Below are positions 1-7,191 of a stretch of 51,621 nucleotides of DNA, in pieces (position 1 is the first letter of the stretch; the number at the start of each line of letters is the position of its first letter). The position numbers and the translations under genes were made by a program. The notes under the pieces are model-generated. The model searched no databases, had not been told where the DNA came from, and worked only from the letters and a program-made list of their open reading frames with translations. Source of the stretch: an uncultured Clostridia bacterium (GTDB taxonomy: Bacteria > Bacillota > Clostridia > Christensenellales > Aristaeellaceae); contig CALGBY010000053.1 of NCBI GenBank assembly GCA_937886445.1, positions 1 to 51,621 of the forward strand, in the 5' to 3' direction.

Positions 1-55
1 AATCTGTTGAAAAATTCACTCGCCATCGCACTAACTCATTTGTGCGGTATTGCCT
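1..55. repeat. MITE-like element, right end (copy A, truncated by window edge)
   Basis: These bases are essentially identical to the right end of the complete element at 9657-9891 and similar to the right end of the copy at 27606-27800. They end in the terminal inverted repeat read as TTGTGCGGTATTGCCT. The near-identity over more than 50 bases between copies A and B suggests recent spread or conversion. The left part of this copy lies outside the window. Confidence 0.85.
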
Positions 56-120
56 AAAGGCAATAGCGCACAATTTATCAGCAAAACACTGATCCGGCTG
101 GCAGGCTCATTTGATCAGTG
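56..120. repeat. Second element end abutting copy A, with hairpin
   Basis: Directly after copy A the sequence turns into a degenerate left terminal repeat (AAGGCAATAGCGCACAA, one base different from the consensus). The two ends therefore face each other and can form a hairpin across 45-71. A separate perfect 8-bp inverted repeat (CACTGATC at 87-94, GATCAGTG at 113-120) follows. This may be a remnant of a second element insertion. It lies in the leader of the gene starting at 151. Confidence 0.55.
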
Positions 121-150
121 CTTTCATGAACGGACAGAAAGGATCTTATT

Positions 151-963
151 ATGGCATCAAGCGGCAAAAAGAAACCGGCTCTTGTTTACAAACCGATCTA
201 CAGGGGGAAGCCCTTCTGCGGCCTTGTGGCGAAAAGAGGACTGAAGCTGTTGGTCTATCAGCTGATCTTTTCTGTGTTTTATCTTTTGATGGGCGCGGCG
301 CTGAGCGCGGCCAGCCTTGTGATCCGTTATATCGTTGCCGCGGCGCTGCTGCTGGTATGCATCGCGATCGTGTGGGGGGAAGCCGCGAAGCACGGTGAGA
401 GCGATGTGAGCATAGGGCAGATCGTTTATGCCCGCAAGCAGGACGGTAAGCCCGTCAGCGATGATAACATTGAAAAATGCTTTCATCCGCTGCGCAGCGT
501 AACGACATTGCTGACCGGTGTACTCCCGCTGGTGATCCTTGCGCTGGTCTTTTCACTGATCGCGAAAAGGGAGATCCCTTCCATGCCTGTTCCGGGCTGG
601 ATCAGCGACAGCATCCAGACCGGCAAGGATCCCTCCCTGTATTATTATTCAAGCGAGTATTACAGCATGCGGAATCCCACCGGCCTTGCCGAGGTGCTGA
701 GGGTGATCGTGCGTACCTTCATTTTCCCGTTTGTTTCTCTGGCGGACAGCATGGATAAGGATGCCCGCCTGCTTGTGGACAGGCTGAGCCCCATCCTGAT
801 CATGATCCCCTACCTTTCGTACATCCCCGGTTATCTTTTGAGCACAAGGGAACGGGCGCAGGTACACGGAAACATCGCGGCGAGCGACCGGAAGGAAAAG
901 AAGCGCCGTATGCGTATGGAAAAGCGCCGTGCTGAGCGCGAAAATAAAAATCAGCTGATCTGA
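151..963 (+). CDS. Hypothetical membrane protein
   Basis: A 270-residue protein of unknown function. Two hydrophobic stretches lie close together at about residues 32-72, a third at about 117-138, and further weakly hydrophobic segments at about 185-200 and 215-235. The C-terminus is a very basic tail rich in K, R and E. The N-terminus is also basic. The start ATG has an AAAGGA-type ribosome site about 10 bases upstream. The stop is one base before the rsmD start, so the two are probably cotranscribed. I do not recognise the family. Confidence 0.75.
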   Translation: MASSGKKKPALVYKPIYRGKPFCGLVAKRGLKLLVYQLIFSVFYLLMGAALSAASLVIRYIVAAALLLVCIAIVWGEAAKHGESDVSIGQIVYARKQDGKPVSDDNIEKCFHPLRSVTTLLTGVLPLVILALVFSLIAKREIPSMPVPGWISDSIQTGKDPSLYYYSSEYYSMRNPTGLAEVLRVIVRTFIFPFVSLADSMDKDARLLVDRLSPILIMIPYLSYIPGYLLSTRERAQVHGNIAASDRKEKKRRMRMEKRRAERENKNQLI

Positions 964-964
964 G

Positions 965-1528
965 ATGCGAATCATTGCCGGAGAAAAACGTTCCCGGGTG
1001 CTGACGGCGCCCGAGGGAGATCATACGCGTCCCACGGCAGACCGTGTGAGGGAAGCGATCTTCAATATCCTCGGGGGCTTCTTTGACGGGGAAAGCGTGC
1101 TCGATCTCTATGCCGGAAGCGGCGCGCTGGCGCTTGAGGCACTCAGCCGGGGAGCGGGACATGCCGTACTTTCGGACGCGGACAGAAAAGCGTATTCCGT
1201 GATACTGAAAAATGCGTCTGCTCTGGGGTATGAGCAGAAAACGCGCGTGCTCAACATGAAGGATGAGCAGGTGCTGGCTATGATGAAAAGCGAAGGCAGG
1301 GTGTTCGATCTGGTTTTTCTGGATCCTCCCTATCGGATGGATACAGCACCTATATGCGCGTATCTTGTTGAAAACGGGATGCTTTCGGAGCATGGGAGGA
1401 TCGTGATCGAGCACAGGAAGGAAACCCCTCCCGCGCCGGTCGAAGGGCTGTGTGTGATCCGGCAGCGGTTTTACGGGATCACAGGCGTGACGGTGTGTGC
1501 AAAAAGCCTTGAGGAAGGGGAGAAGTGA
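965..1528 (+). CDS. rsmD: 16S rRNA (guanine(966)-N(2))-methyltransferase RsmD
   Basis: This 187-residue protein has the usual RsmD length. It would methylate the 2-amino group of G966 in 16S rRNA using S-adenosylmethionine. Visible motifs are the N-terminal MRIIAGEKRSR start, the SAM-binding LDLYAGSGALALEALSRGA region (about residues 46-64) and the catalytic DLVFLDPPY motif (about 117-125) typical of N6/N2 MTases. The start follows the previous stop almost directly and has no clear Shine-Dalgarno, which suggests translational coupling. It is followed by coaD, a conserved rsmD-coaD pairing in many bacteria. Confidence 0.95.
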   Translation: MRIIAGEKRSRVLTAPEGDHTRPTADRVREAIFNILGGFFDGESVLDLYAGSGALALEALSRGAGHAVLSDADRKAYSVILKNASALGYEQKTRVLNMKDEQVLAMMKSEGRVFDLVFLDPPYRMDTAPICAYLVENGMLSEHGRIVIEHRKETPPAPVEGLCVIRQRFYGITGVTVCAKSLEEGEK

Positions 1529-1530
1529 AG

Positions 1531-2034
1531 ATGAGTGTATGTCTCTATCCGGGCAGCTTTGATCCGGTCACAAACGGGCACATGGATATCATACGCCGCG
1601 CTGCACGGCTGTTTGATACGCTTTATGTGGGCGTCCTGTATAACCCCGATAAGCACGGGCTGTTTTCTCCGGAAGAGAGAGCGGAAATACTGAAGGAAGC
1701 CTGCAGCGATATCGGCAATGTGAAGTGCGTGCTGTGGGACGGGCTGACCGCCGCGCTGTGCAAAGAGCTTCACGCGGACGCGATCGTACGCGGTGTGCGC
1801 GGCACGGCCGATCTTGAATACGAGAAAAGCATGGCTGGGCTGAACAAAATGCTTTTACCCGGGCTGGATACCGTGTTTTTTCCGGCGAATGCCGCGCTTG
1901 AGCATATCAGCTCCTCCTATGTGAAGCAGATCGCTTCATTCGGGGGGGATATCACGGAAATGGTGCCGGAGTGCGTAAAGGCCCCGGTAACGAATAAATA
2001 TAAAAATATTAAGGGAGGAAAGAATGATGTCTGA
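1531..2034 (+). CDS. coaD: Phosphopantetheine adenylyltransferase CoaD
   Basis: Catalyses the penultimate step of coenzyme A synthesis, transferring AMP from ATP to 4'-phosphopantetheine. The protein begins MSVCLYPGSFDPVTNGH, which carries the family's N-terminal substrate-binding and HxGH-like (TNGH) nucleotidyltransferase motif. The C-terminal SSSYVKQIASFGGD segment is also typical. A GTG at 1525 is an alternative start overlapping the rsmD stop, but GGAG at 1519-1522 is better spaced for ATG 1531, and this start matches the family's usual N-terminus. About 167 residues, close to the usual 160-170. The 3' end overlaps the next gene by 11 bases. Confidence 0.95.
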   Translation: MSVCLYPGSFDPVTNGHMDIIRRAARLFDTLYVGVLYNPDKHGLFSPEERAEILKEACSDIGNVKCVLWDGLTAALCKELHADAIVRGVRGTADLEYEKSMAGLNKMLLPGLDTVFFPANAALEHISSSYVKQIASFGGDITEMVPECVKAPVTNKYKNIKGGKNDV

Positions 2035-2695
2035 ACAGATCACGGTTTTCCAGGTGTTTGATCGTATCGACCTTCTTGTTGCTCAGGCCAAAAAGGTGCC
2101 CCTGACCGGAAAGATCATGGTGGACCAGAGCGAACTGACCAACCTGCTCCGTCAGGCGCAGGCGGCGATCAGCCCCGATGTGGCGCTCGCGCGTCAGGTA
2201 TTGATCGAGAGGGACGGGATCATCGCCAATGCCCGTGCGATCGAAGAGGACGGGAAGCGCAAGGCGGATCAGACGATCAATGAAGCCGCGATGAACGCGG
2301 AGGAGATCGTGAACCGGGCGAACTATACTGCCCAGCAGACGGTGGAAGAGGCCAATTCCCAGGCTAACGCCACCGTGACCGATGCCAATGCCCGCGCGGC
2401 GGACGCGGTGCGTCTTGCCAATGATCAGGCAACGCAGACTGTGGCCCAGGCGCAGCAGCAGGCATCCGACATCCTTGCCGAGGCCAATGAGCGCGCGCGT
2501 CAGCTGATCGAGGAGAACGAGATCACTGCCCGTGCCCGTGAACAGGCTGAGCAGCTGATGGATACCACGCAGCGTGAATGCGCGGCTTTCCGTGAAAAGA
2601 TGAACAACGCCCTTTCGGACGCGCTGGGACGTGCGGAGAACGGGATCAGCGAGCAGCTGGAGGCCCTTAAGAAGCTGAAGGAGAGCATCGGCTGA
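2024..2695 (+). CDS. Coiled-coil protein (coaD-linked, often mislabelled ATPase)
   Basis: A 223-residue, mostly helical protein. The N-terminal 70 residues (VFDRIDLLVAQAKKVPLTGK, then LLRQAQAAISPDV) match the small conserved head seen in Clostridia proteins encoded next to coaD. Residues about 70-215 form a long Ala/Glu/Gln-rich coiled coil resembling ATP synthase b-subunit or DivIVA-like stalks. No nucleotide-binding motif is visible, so ATPase labels for this family are unsupported here. Function is unknown. The start has GGAGG at 2014-2018; ATG codons at 2024 and 2027 are both possible. It overlaps coaD. Confidence 0.8.
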   Translation: MMSEQITVFQVFDRIDLLVAQAKKVPLTGKIMVDQSELTNLLRQAQAAISPDVALARQVLIERDGIIANARAIEEDGKRKADQTINEAAMNAEEIVNRANYTAQQTVEEANSQANATVTDANARAADAVRLANDQATQTVAQAQQQASDILAEANERARQLIEENEITARAREQAEQLMDTTQRECAAFREKMNNALSDALGRAENGISEQLEALKKLKESIG

Positions 2696-2765
2696 GCACG
2701 CTGCAGCAGGTATTCCCGAAGGACGGATAAATGTGATTCCGGGCGATCTAAATAGAAAAAAATGC

Positions 2766-2794
2766 TTGACACGGCGTGACCGGATGCTTATAAT
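2766..2794 (+). promoter_or_regulatory. Promoter of the rpmH operon
   Basis: TTGACA at 2766-2771 and TATAAT at 2789-2794 with a 17-base spacer: a perfect sigma-A consensus. It lies 75 bases upstream of rpmH, as expected for a highly expressed ribosomal protein. Confidence 0.9.
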
Positions 2795-2806
2795 ATAATG
2801 GCTGTC

Positions 2807-2822
2807 TTGTGATTGATCACAA
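2807..2822. promoter_or_regulatory. Inverted repeat at the rpmH transcription start
   Basis: TTGTGAT-TG-ATCACAA forms a 7-bp perfect inverted repeat just downstream of the -10 box, covering roughly +6 to +21. It resembles a half-spaced Crp/Fnr-type site (TGTGA-N4-TCACA), but the spacing is shorter than usual. It could be an operator or a 5'-end RNA hairpin. Confidence 0.45.
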
Positions 2823-2869
2823 AACGAATCCGATGCCGGTAGGCATTTTACTTAAAGGAGTTGTACGAT

Positions 2870-3004
2870 ATGAAGCACACTTATCAGCCCAAAAAACGTC
2901 AGCGCAATAAGGTTCATGGCTTCCGTGCCCGTATGGCCACCAAGAACGGCCGCCGTGTTCTCGCCGCCCGCCGCCGTCGCGGACGCAAGGAACTGACCGT
3001 CTGA
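2870..3004 (+). CDS. rpmH: 50S ribosomal protein L34
   Basis: A 44-residue, extremely basic protein, too short for many gene callers. It begins MKHTYQPKKRQRNKVHGF and ends in GRKELTV, the invariant L34 signature. AAAGGAG at 2854-2860 gives a strong ribosome site. It is the first gene of the rpmH-rnpA-yidD-yidC-jag block. In most Bacillota this block lies beside dnaA and the origin. Here the upstream neighbours are rsmD-coaD, so the block has been separated from dnaA. Confidence 0.97.
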   Translation: MKHTYQPKKRQRNKVHGFRARMATKNGRRVLAARRRRGRKELTV

Positions 3005-3029
3005 CACGTAAGTGTCCTGCCTGGCTTAG

Positions 3030-3075
3030 CCCGCCCCGCCGCTTGCCACAGTGCATCTTGACAGGGGCGGGTTTT
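3030..3075 (+). terminator. Terminator/attenuator between rpmH and rnpA
   Basis: CCCGCCCC (3030-3037) pairs with GGGGCGGG (3064-3071), followed by TTTT. The loop is long (26 bases). A second perfect hairpin, GACAC-GTAA-GTGTC, sits at 3003-3016. Partial termination here would explain how L34 is made in excess of RNase P protein from one promoter. Confidence 0.6.
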
Positions 3076-3141
3076 GCGTATTCTGAATGAGTGCCCGGCC
3101 GCCCCGCGGGGCGCGGCCAAAGCGCGGAATCAGGAGATAAA

Positions 3142-3480
3142 ATGCAAAAGGAATACCGTTTGCGAAAAAACGGCCAGTTTCAGTATGTCTATCGCAAGGG
3201 AAGCGCGGCGGGCAGCAGGGAGATCACTCTGCTGTTTATACGCGCGCCGAAGTTGCAGGTAGGCTTTTCCGTAAGTAAAAAGGTGGGCGGAGCCGTGGTG
3301 AGAAACCGCGTCAAGCGCAGGCTCCGCGCCGCTTTCTCCTCACAGCTTCCGTTTCTGAAAACAGGCTACTATGTGGTTGCGGCAAAACCGATGGCAGCCG
3401 AAGCCGGCTACCGTGTGCTGCTCGGCAGTATGCGGTATCTGCTCAGAAAAAAAGATCTGTACAAAGAAGAAGACAAATGA
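3142..3480 (+). CDS. rnpA: Ribonuclease P protein component
   Basis: 112 residues, the normal RnpA length. It binds the RNase P RNA and helps process the 5' ends of tRNA precursors. The family signature RNRVKRRLRAAF is present (KKVGGAVVRNRVKRRLR). The reading frame is open upstream to 3091, but ATG 3142 has AGGAG at 3132-3136 and gives the standard N-terminus MQKEYRLRKNGQFQYVYRKG. Its last four bases overlap the start of yidD. Confidence 0.95.
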   Translation: MQKEYRLRKNGQFQYVYRKGSAAGSREITLLFIRAPKLQVGFSVSKKVGGAVVRNRVKRRLRAAFSSQLPFLKTGYYVVAAKPMAAEAGYRVLLGSMRYLLRKKDLYKEEDK

Positions 3481-3728
3481 AAAAGCTGATGCTGAAAGCG
3501 ATCCGTTTCTATCAGAAGTATCTGTCTTCGAGAAAGCGCTGCCCATGCTGCCGCTTTACGCCCACCTGCTCGGTCTATGCCTCATGCGCGATCGAAAGAT
3601 GGGGGGCACTGCGCGGCGGACGGATGGCTCTGTTCAGGATATTGCGCTGTAACCCGTTCTGCAAGGGCGGCTATGACCCGGTGCCCGCGCTTCCGCAATC
3701 TGAAATCAGGAGGGACGAGAACCCGTGA
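3477..3728 (+). CDS. yidD: Membrane protein insertion efficiency factor YidD
   Basis: 83 residues with the YidD pattern: an amphipathic N-terminus (MKKLMLKAIRFYQKYLS), a cysteine-rich core (KRCPCCRFTPTCSVYA), then CNPFCKGGYDPVP. It assists YidC/SecYEG-dependent insertion of membrane proteins. The start ATG overlaps the rnpA stop (ATGA) and the end overlaps the GTG start of yidC, so the genes are translationally coupled. Confidence 0.95.
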   Translation: MKKLMLKAIRFYQKYLSSRKRCPCCRFTPTCSVYASCAIERWGALRGGRMALFRILRCNPFCKGGYDPVPALPQSEIRRDENP

Positions 3729-5095
3729 ATTGGTTAGTTAATATTTTTACTTCCGTTATCGACTGGATCAACGGTGGCATCGGCTTTTACGCCATTTCGC
3801 TGCTGCTCTTTACGCTTTTGATCCGTCTGGTCGTATTCCCGCTGGATGTCAAGAGCCGTAAGGGAATGCGCAAAATGTCCAAGATCCAGCCCAAGATCAA
3901 CGAGCTTCAGAAAAAGTACGCGAATGATCAGGCCAAACTGCAGCGCAAGCAGCAGGAGCTGATGAAGGCGGAGCATTACAATCCGCTTTCCGGCTGTCTG
4001 CCCATGCTGCTTCAGTATCCTATCCTGATCCTCATGTTTTATGCGATGAGGTCCGTTGCCAACCGCGAAATGGCCCGTCAGGTGCTGCAGGCGATCGGCG
4101 GAAACGAAAACCCCGTATACGGTTTTGAGACCTTCCTCTGGGTCAAGAACATCTGGTCTGCCGATTCCATGTTCGCGTCCGTCGCTCCTGCGGCGACCAG
4201 TCTTTCCCAGATCGACGGAGCCACCTGGCTCAAGGCCTTTACCGAGCTGGTACAGGATCCCGGAAAATACGGCATCACACTGGAAGATTGCCGCGTGATC
4301 CTTCAGACGCTTGTGAATGCCAGCCCGTCCTATGTAAACGGCATAGGAACCGTGACAGAGGAAATGTGGAACAACCTTTCCGCCTACGCCCCCGAGGTGC
4401 TTGCGGCTGTCAACGGTGTGCTGGACAACCCGGAGACCCTTCCCGCCTACGGTTCTCTTACACAGGATCAGCTCGCGTTGATCCAGAACGCGCTTACCGG
4501 CATCGGCTATACCCTGCAGAAGGATATGGGTGCTTCTGAAATGATCGACCTGTTCCGCCGCTTCATCGAGGCGGATATGAACGCGATCGGCGGTGTATGG
4601 GAGGTGCAGAACTGCCTGTGCTCCTGCAGCGGGATCTCCTCCAACATCACTTCCTCCGCTGTATATACCCTTTATGCCGCTACTCCCTTCTGTGTCAACA
4701 ATGCCGCCGTGCTTACGCAGGTGCCGATCTTCGGAACCTTCTATAAGAATCCCAACGGCTTTATGATCCTTGCCGTTCTCTCTCTTGTGAGCCAGATCTT
4801 CATGACGAAGGTCAATCCCGCTACCCCGCAGGAGCAGGAGGCCGCCATGCAGAAGAACGATCCCAAACAGCAGCAGGGTGCCGGAATGACAAAGGTGATG
4901 AAGTATTTCTTCCCGGCGTTCTCCTTCTACTGCTGCGTATCTTCCTATGCCGCTTTTGCCCTGTACTGGGTGTTCAGCAATATCGTTATGATCACGCTCA
5001 CTTTCGTCATCAACAAGTATCTGGATAAAAAGGAAGCGGAAGACGAGAGCAAGAGTGCTAATAAAACCGTTACCGGAGAAGGGAAGATCAGATGA
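3725..5095 (+). CDS. yidC: Membrane insertase YidC/Oxa1 with large extracytoplasmic insertion
   Basis: Inserts and folds membrane proteins. The core is clear: TM1 around residues 19-40 with the conserved Arg34 (LLIRLVVFPL), the cytoplasmic coiled hairpin (KIQPKINELQKKYAND), TM2 about 92-112, then TM3 about 344-361 and C-terminal TMs about 393-430. Gram-positive YidC proteins are about 250-290 residues. This one is 456 because about 185 residues (roughly 149-333) are inserted in the loop after TM2, predicted to be outside the membrane. The insert is Ala/Asn/Leu-rich with five cysteines in its last third (CLCSCS and others). There is no lipoprotein signal. GTG start with AGGAGG about 10 bases upstream; the end overlaps jag by four bases. 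Confidence 0.93.
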   Translation: MNWLVNIFTSVIDWINGGIGFYAISLLLFTLLIRLVVFPLDVKSRKGMRKMSKIQPKINELQKKYANDQAKLQRKQQELMKAEHYNPLSGCLPMLLQYPILILMFYAMRSVANREMARQVLQAIGGNENPVYGFETFLWVKNIWSADSMFASVAPAATSLSQIDGATWLKAFTELVQDPGKYGITLEDCRVILQTLVNASPSYVNGIGTVTEEMWNNLSAYAPEVLAAVNGVLDNPETLPAYGSLTQDQLALIQNALTGIGYTLQKDMGASEMIDLFRRFIEADMNAIGGVWEVQNCLCSCSGISSNITSSAVYTLYAATPFCVNNAAVLTQVPIFGTFYKNPNGFMILAVLSLVSQIFMTKVNPATPQEQEAAMQKNDPKQQQGAGMTKVMKYFFPAFSFYCCVSSYAAFALYWVFSNIVMITLTFVINKYLDKKEAEDESKSANKTVTGEGKIR

Positions 5096-5994
5096 TCAAG
5101 AGTTATGAGTTTACCGGGCGCACTACACAGGATGCCATTGATGCCGGTTTGAAAGAGCTTCAGCTGGACATCAGCGATGTGAAGGTGGATATCGTTGAGG
5201 AAGGCAGCAAGGGTCTTTTCGGCCTGTTCGGCAGCCGTCCGGCGAAGATCCGCCTGAGTGTTGAGGAAGAGGAAGCGGAAGAAGAGAATATCTTCGCGCA
5301 TATGCTTGATACTCCCGTTTCTGAAAAGAAGGCCGAAAAGAAGCCCGCTGCCGTTAAGGAAAAGAAGGCCGCACCCGTTCAGCAGGCTCCCGCCGCGGCG
5401 AAGAGCCAGAAGAACGATAAGCCCGCCGAAAAGAAGAAGCCCGCTGAGAAGCCCGAAAAACAGGAGAAGCCGGCTGTTTCCGAAGAAAAGGCCGAAGAGA
5501 CCGCTTCCGCGGCGCCTGTTGTACCTGCCCCGCAGGCAGACCCCGCTTCCAGCGAGGGGATCGCGCAGCAGTTCCTGCAGAAGCTTACCGCTCTGATGGG
5601 CGTTGAAGTGAGCGTAGCCGTCAATACCGATGAAGAGGGCAATGTGCGCGTGAATATGTCCGGAGACAGCAAGGGGATCCTGATCGGCCGCCGCGGAGAA
5701 ACGCTGGATGCGCTGCAGTATCTTACCTCCCTGCAGGTCAACAAGGGCAAGGACAGCTATACCCGTGTAACGCTGGATACCGAAAACTACCGCGCGAAGC
5801 GCGAAGAAGCGCTGGTGCGTCTGGCCAACCGCATGGCCAACCGCTGCCAGAAAACCGGCCATAAGGTGAGCATGGAGCCCATGAACCCCTATGAGCGCCG
5901 CATTCTGCACAGCGCGCTGCAGAGCCATCCTGCCGTGACCACGCATTCCGAAGGCGAGGAACCGAACCGCCATGTGGTGATCACGCTCAAGTAA
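5092..5994 (+). CDS. jag: RNA-binding protein KhpB (Jag/EloR)
   Basis: 300 residues in three parts: an N-terminal Jag_N domain (about 1-52, FTGRTTQDAIDAGLKELQL ... SKGLFGLFGSRPAKI), a low-complexity Lys/Glu/Pro/Ala linker (about 55-150), and C-terminal KH (GILIGRRGETLDALQYL) and R3H (NPYERRILHSAL, the R-x3-H motif) domains. The family binds RNA and influences cell elongation and envelope synthesis. Its placement after yidC is conserved in Bacillota. The start overlaps the yidC stop. Confidence 0.95.
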   Translation: MIKSYEFTGRTTQDAIDAGLKELQLDISDVKVDIVEEGSKGLFGLFGSRPAKIRLSVEEEEAEEENIFAHMLDTPVSEKKAEKKPAAVKEKKAAPVQQAPAAAKSQKNDKPAEKKKPAEKPEKQEKPAVSEEKAEETASAAPVVPAPQADPASSEGIAQQFLQKLTALMGVEVSVAVNTDEEGNVRVNMSGDSKGILIGRRGETLDALQYLTSLQVNKGKDSYTRVTLDTENYRAKREEALVRLANRMANRCQKTGHKVSMEPMNPYERRILHSALQSHPAVTTHSEGEEPNRHVVITLK

Positions 5995-6004
5995 ATACAA
6001 TCTG

Positions 6005-6036
6005 AACTGCCGGACAATTATGTGCGGCAGTTTTTC
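6005..6036 (+). terminator. Intrinsic terminator of the rpmH-jag operon
   Basis: AACTGCCG (6005-6012) pairs with CGGCAGTT (6025-6032), followed by a T run to 6035. It lies 10 bases after the jag stop. Confidence 0.85.
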
Positions 6037-6053
6037 TCAAAAAGGAGGATATC

Positions 6054-7094
6054 ATGCTTTGGTTCAGAAATGACTATTCTGAGGGCGCTCATCCGAAGGT
6101 GCTTGAAAAACTGTGTGAAACCAATATGATGCATTTGTCCGGCTACGGTGAGGATGTATGCTCCGCGGCCGCCAGGGAGAAGATCCGCAAGGCTTGCGGC
6201 CTTGAAAAGGCGGATATCGTTTTCCTTACCGGCGGAACGCAGGTAAACGCCGTTATCATCAGCACGATGCTGCGTCCCTTTGAAGGCGTGCTTTCGGCTT
6301 CAACAGGCCACATCAACTGCCATGAGGCCGGTGCTGTTGAGTTTGCCGGCTGCAAGGTGCTTTCCCTTCCGCAGCATGACGGAAAGGTGAACGCGGCGGA
6401 TGTAAAGGCATGGATGGATGTCTTCTACGGAGATGAGAGCCATGAGCACATGGTATTTCCGGGAGTGCTTTATATCTCTCATCCCACGGAATACGGAACG
6501 CTGTATACCAGGGAGGAGTTGACCGCTCTGAGAAAGGTATGCGATGAACGCGGTGTGCGTATCTTTATGGACGGCGCGAGAATGGGCTATGGCCTTGCAA
6601 GCGAAAAGGCTGATCTTACCCTGAGCGATATCGCGAAGCTGTGTGACGCCTTTACCGTTGGGGGGACCAAGGTGGGCGCGCTGTGCGGTGAAGCGGCAGT
6701 ATTTCCGAACGGCTCCATGCCTGAAAAATTCGTAACGCTTACCAAGCAGCGCGGCGCGATGCTGGCCAAGGGAAGGCTGAACGGAGTACAGTTTGACGCG
6801 CTGTTTACAGACGGGCTTTATTTTGAGATCGCCGCGTACGCGGACAGGCTGGCCATGAAGCTGAAGGCGGCCCTGCTCGATATGGGATATGAATTGTTCA
6901 TCGATTCATATACCAATCAGCAGTTTGTTATCCTTACACAAAAGCAGTATGATACGCTGCGCGAAAATGTGGAATTCGGTATCTGGGAAACCCTTTCAGA
7001 CGGCAGGCTGGCTGTACGGTTTGCCGTGAGCTGGGCAACAACGGAGGAAGATACCGATTCACTGATCGCACTGCTTAAAAAGGTTAAGGCCTGA
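6054..7094 (+). CDS. Low-specificity L-threonine aldolase (PLP-dependent, beta-eliminating lyase fold)
   Basis: 346 residues, the normal length for the family, which splits L-threonine or L-allo-threonine to glycine and acetaldehyde. The N-terminus FRNDYSEGAHPKVLEKL is the family's opening motif. LTGGTQVNAVIIS binds the cofactor phosphate, FMDGARMGYGL carries the Asp contacting the pyridine ring, and the Lys in FTVGGTKVGAL is the expected Schiff-base lysine. AAGGAGG just upstream of ATG 6054 fixes the start. It stands alone between a terminator and the glyQS promoter. Confidence 0.9.
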   Translation: MLWFRNDYSEGAHPKVLEKLCETNMMHLSGYGEDVCSAAAREKIRKACGLEKADIVFLTGGTQVNAVIISTMLRPFEGVLSASTGHINCHEAGAVEFAGCKVLSLPQHDGKVNAADVKAWMDVFYGDESHEHMVFPGVLYISHPTEYGTLYTREELTALRKVCDERGVRIFMDGARMGYGLASEKADLTLSDIAKLCDAFTVGGTKVGALCGEAAVFPNGSMPEKFVTLTKQRGAMLAKGRLNGVQFDALFTDGLYFEIAAYADRLAMKLKAALLDMGYELFIDSYTNQQFVILTQKQYDTLRENVEFGIWETLSDGRLAVRFAVSWATTEEDTDSLIALLKKVKA

Positions 7095-7128
7095 GATGTT
7101 TGGAATGTGCATTAACTGACCAAAGGTA

Positions 7129-7157
7129 TTGACAAACGGATGCTAAAATACTAATAT
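7129..7157 (+). promoter_or_regulatory. Promoter of glyQS
   Basis: TTGACA at 7129-7134 and TAATAT at 7152-7157, 17-base spacer. No T-box-like leader fits in the short leader before the start at 7192. Confidence 0.7.
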
Positions 7158-7191
7158 AGACCGGTAAATTACCGTAAAGGAAGGCAGAAAA

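Noticed and set aside
5258..5596. Arg/Pro/Lys-rich frame inside jag
   Set aside because: Out-of-frame reading of the low-complexity Lys/Glu/Ala linker of jag.
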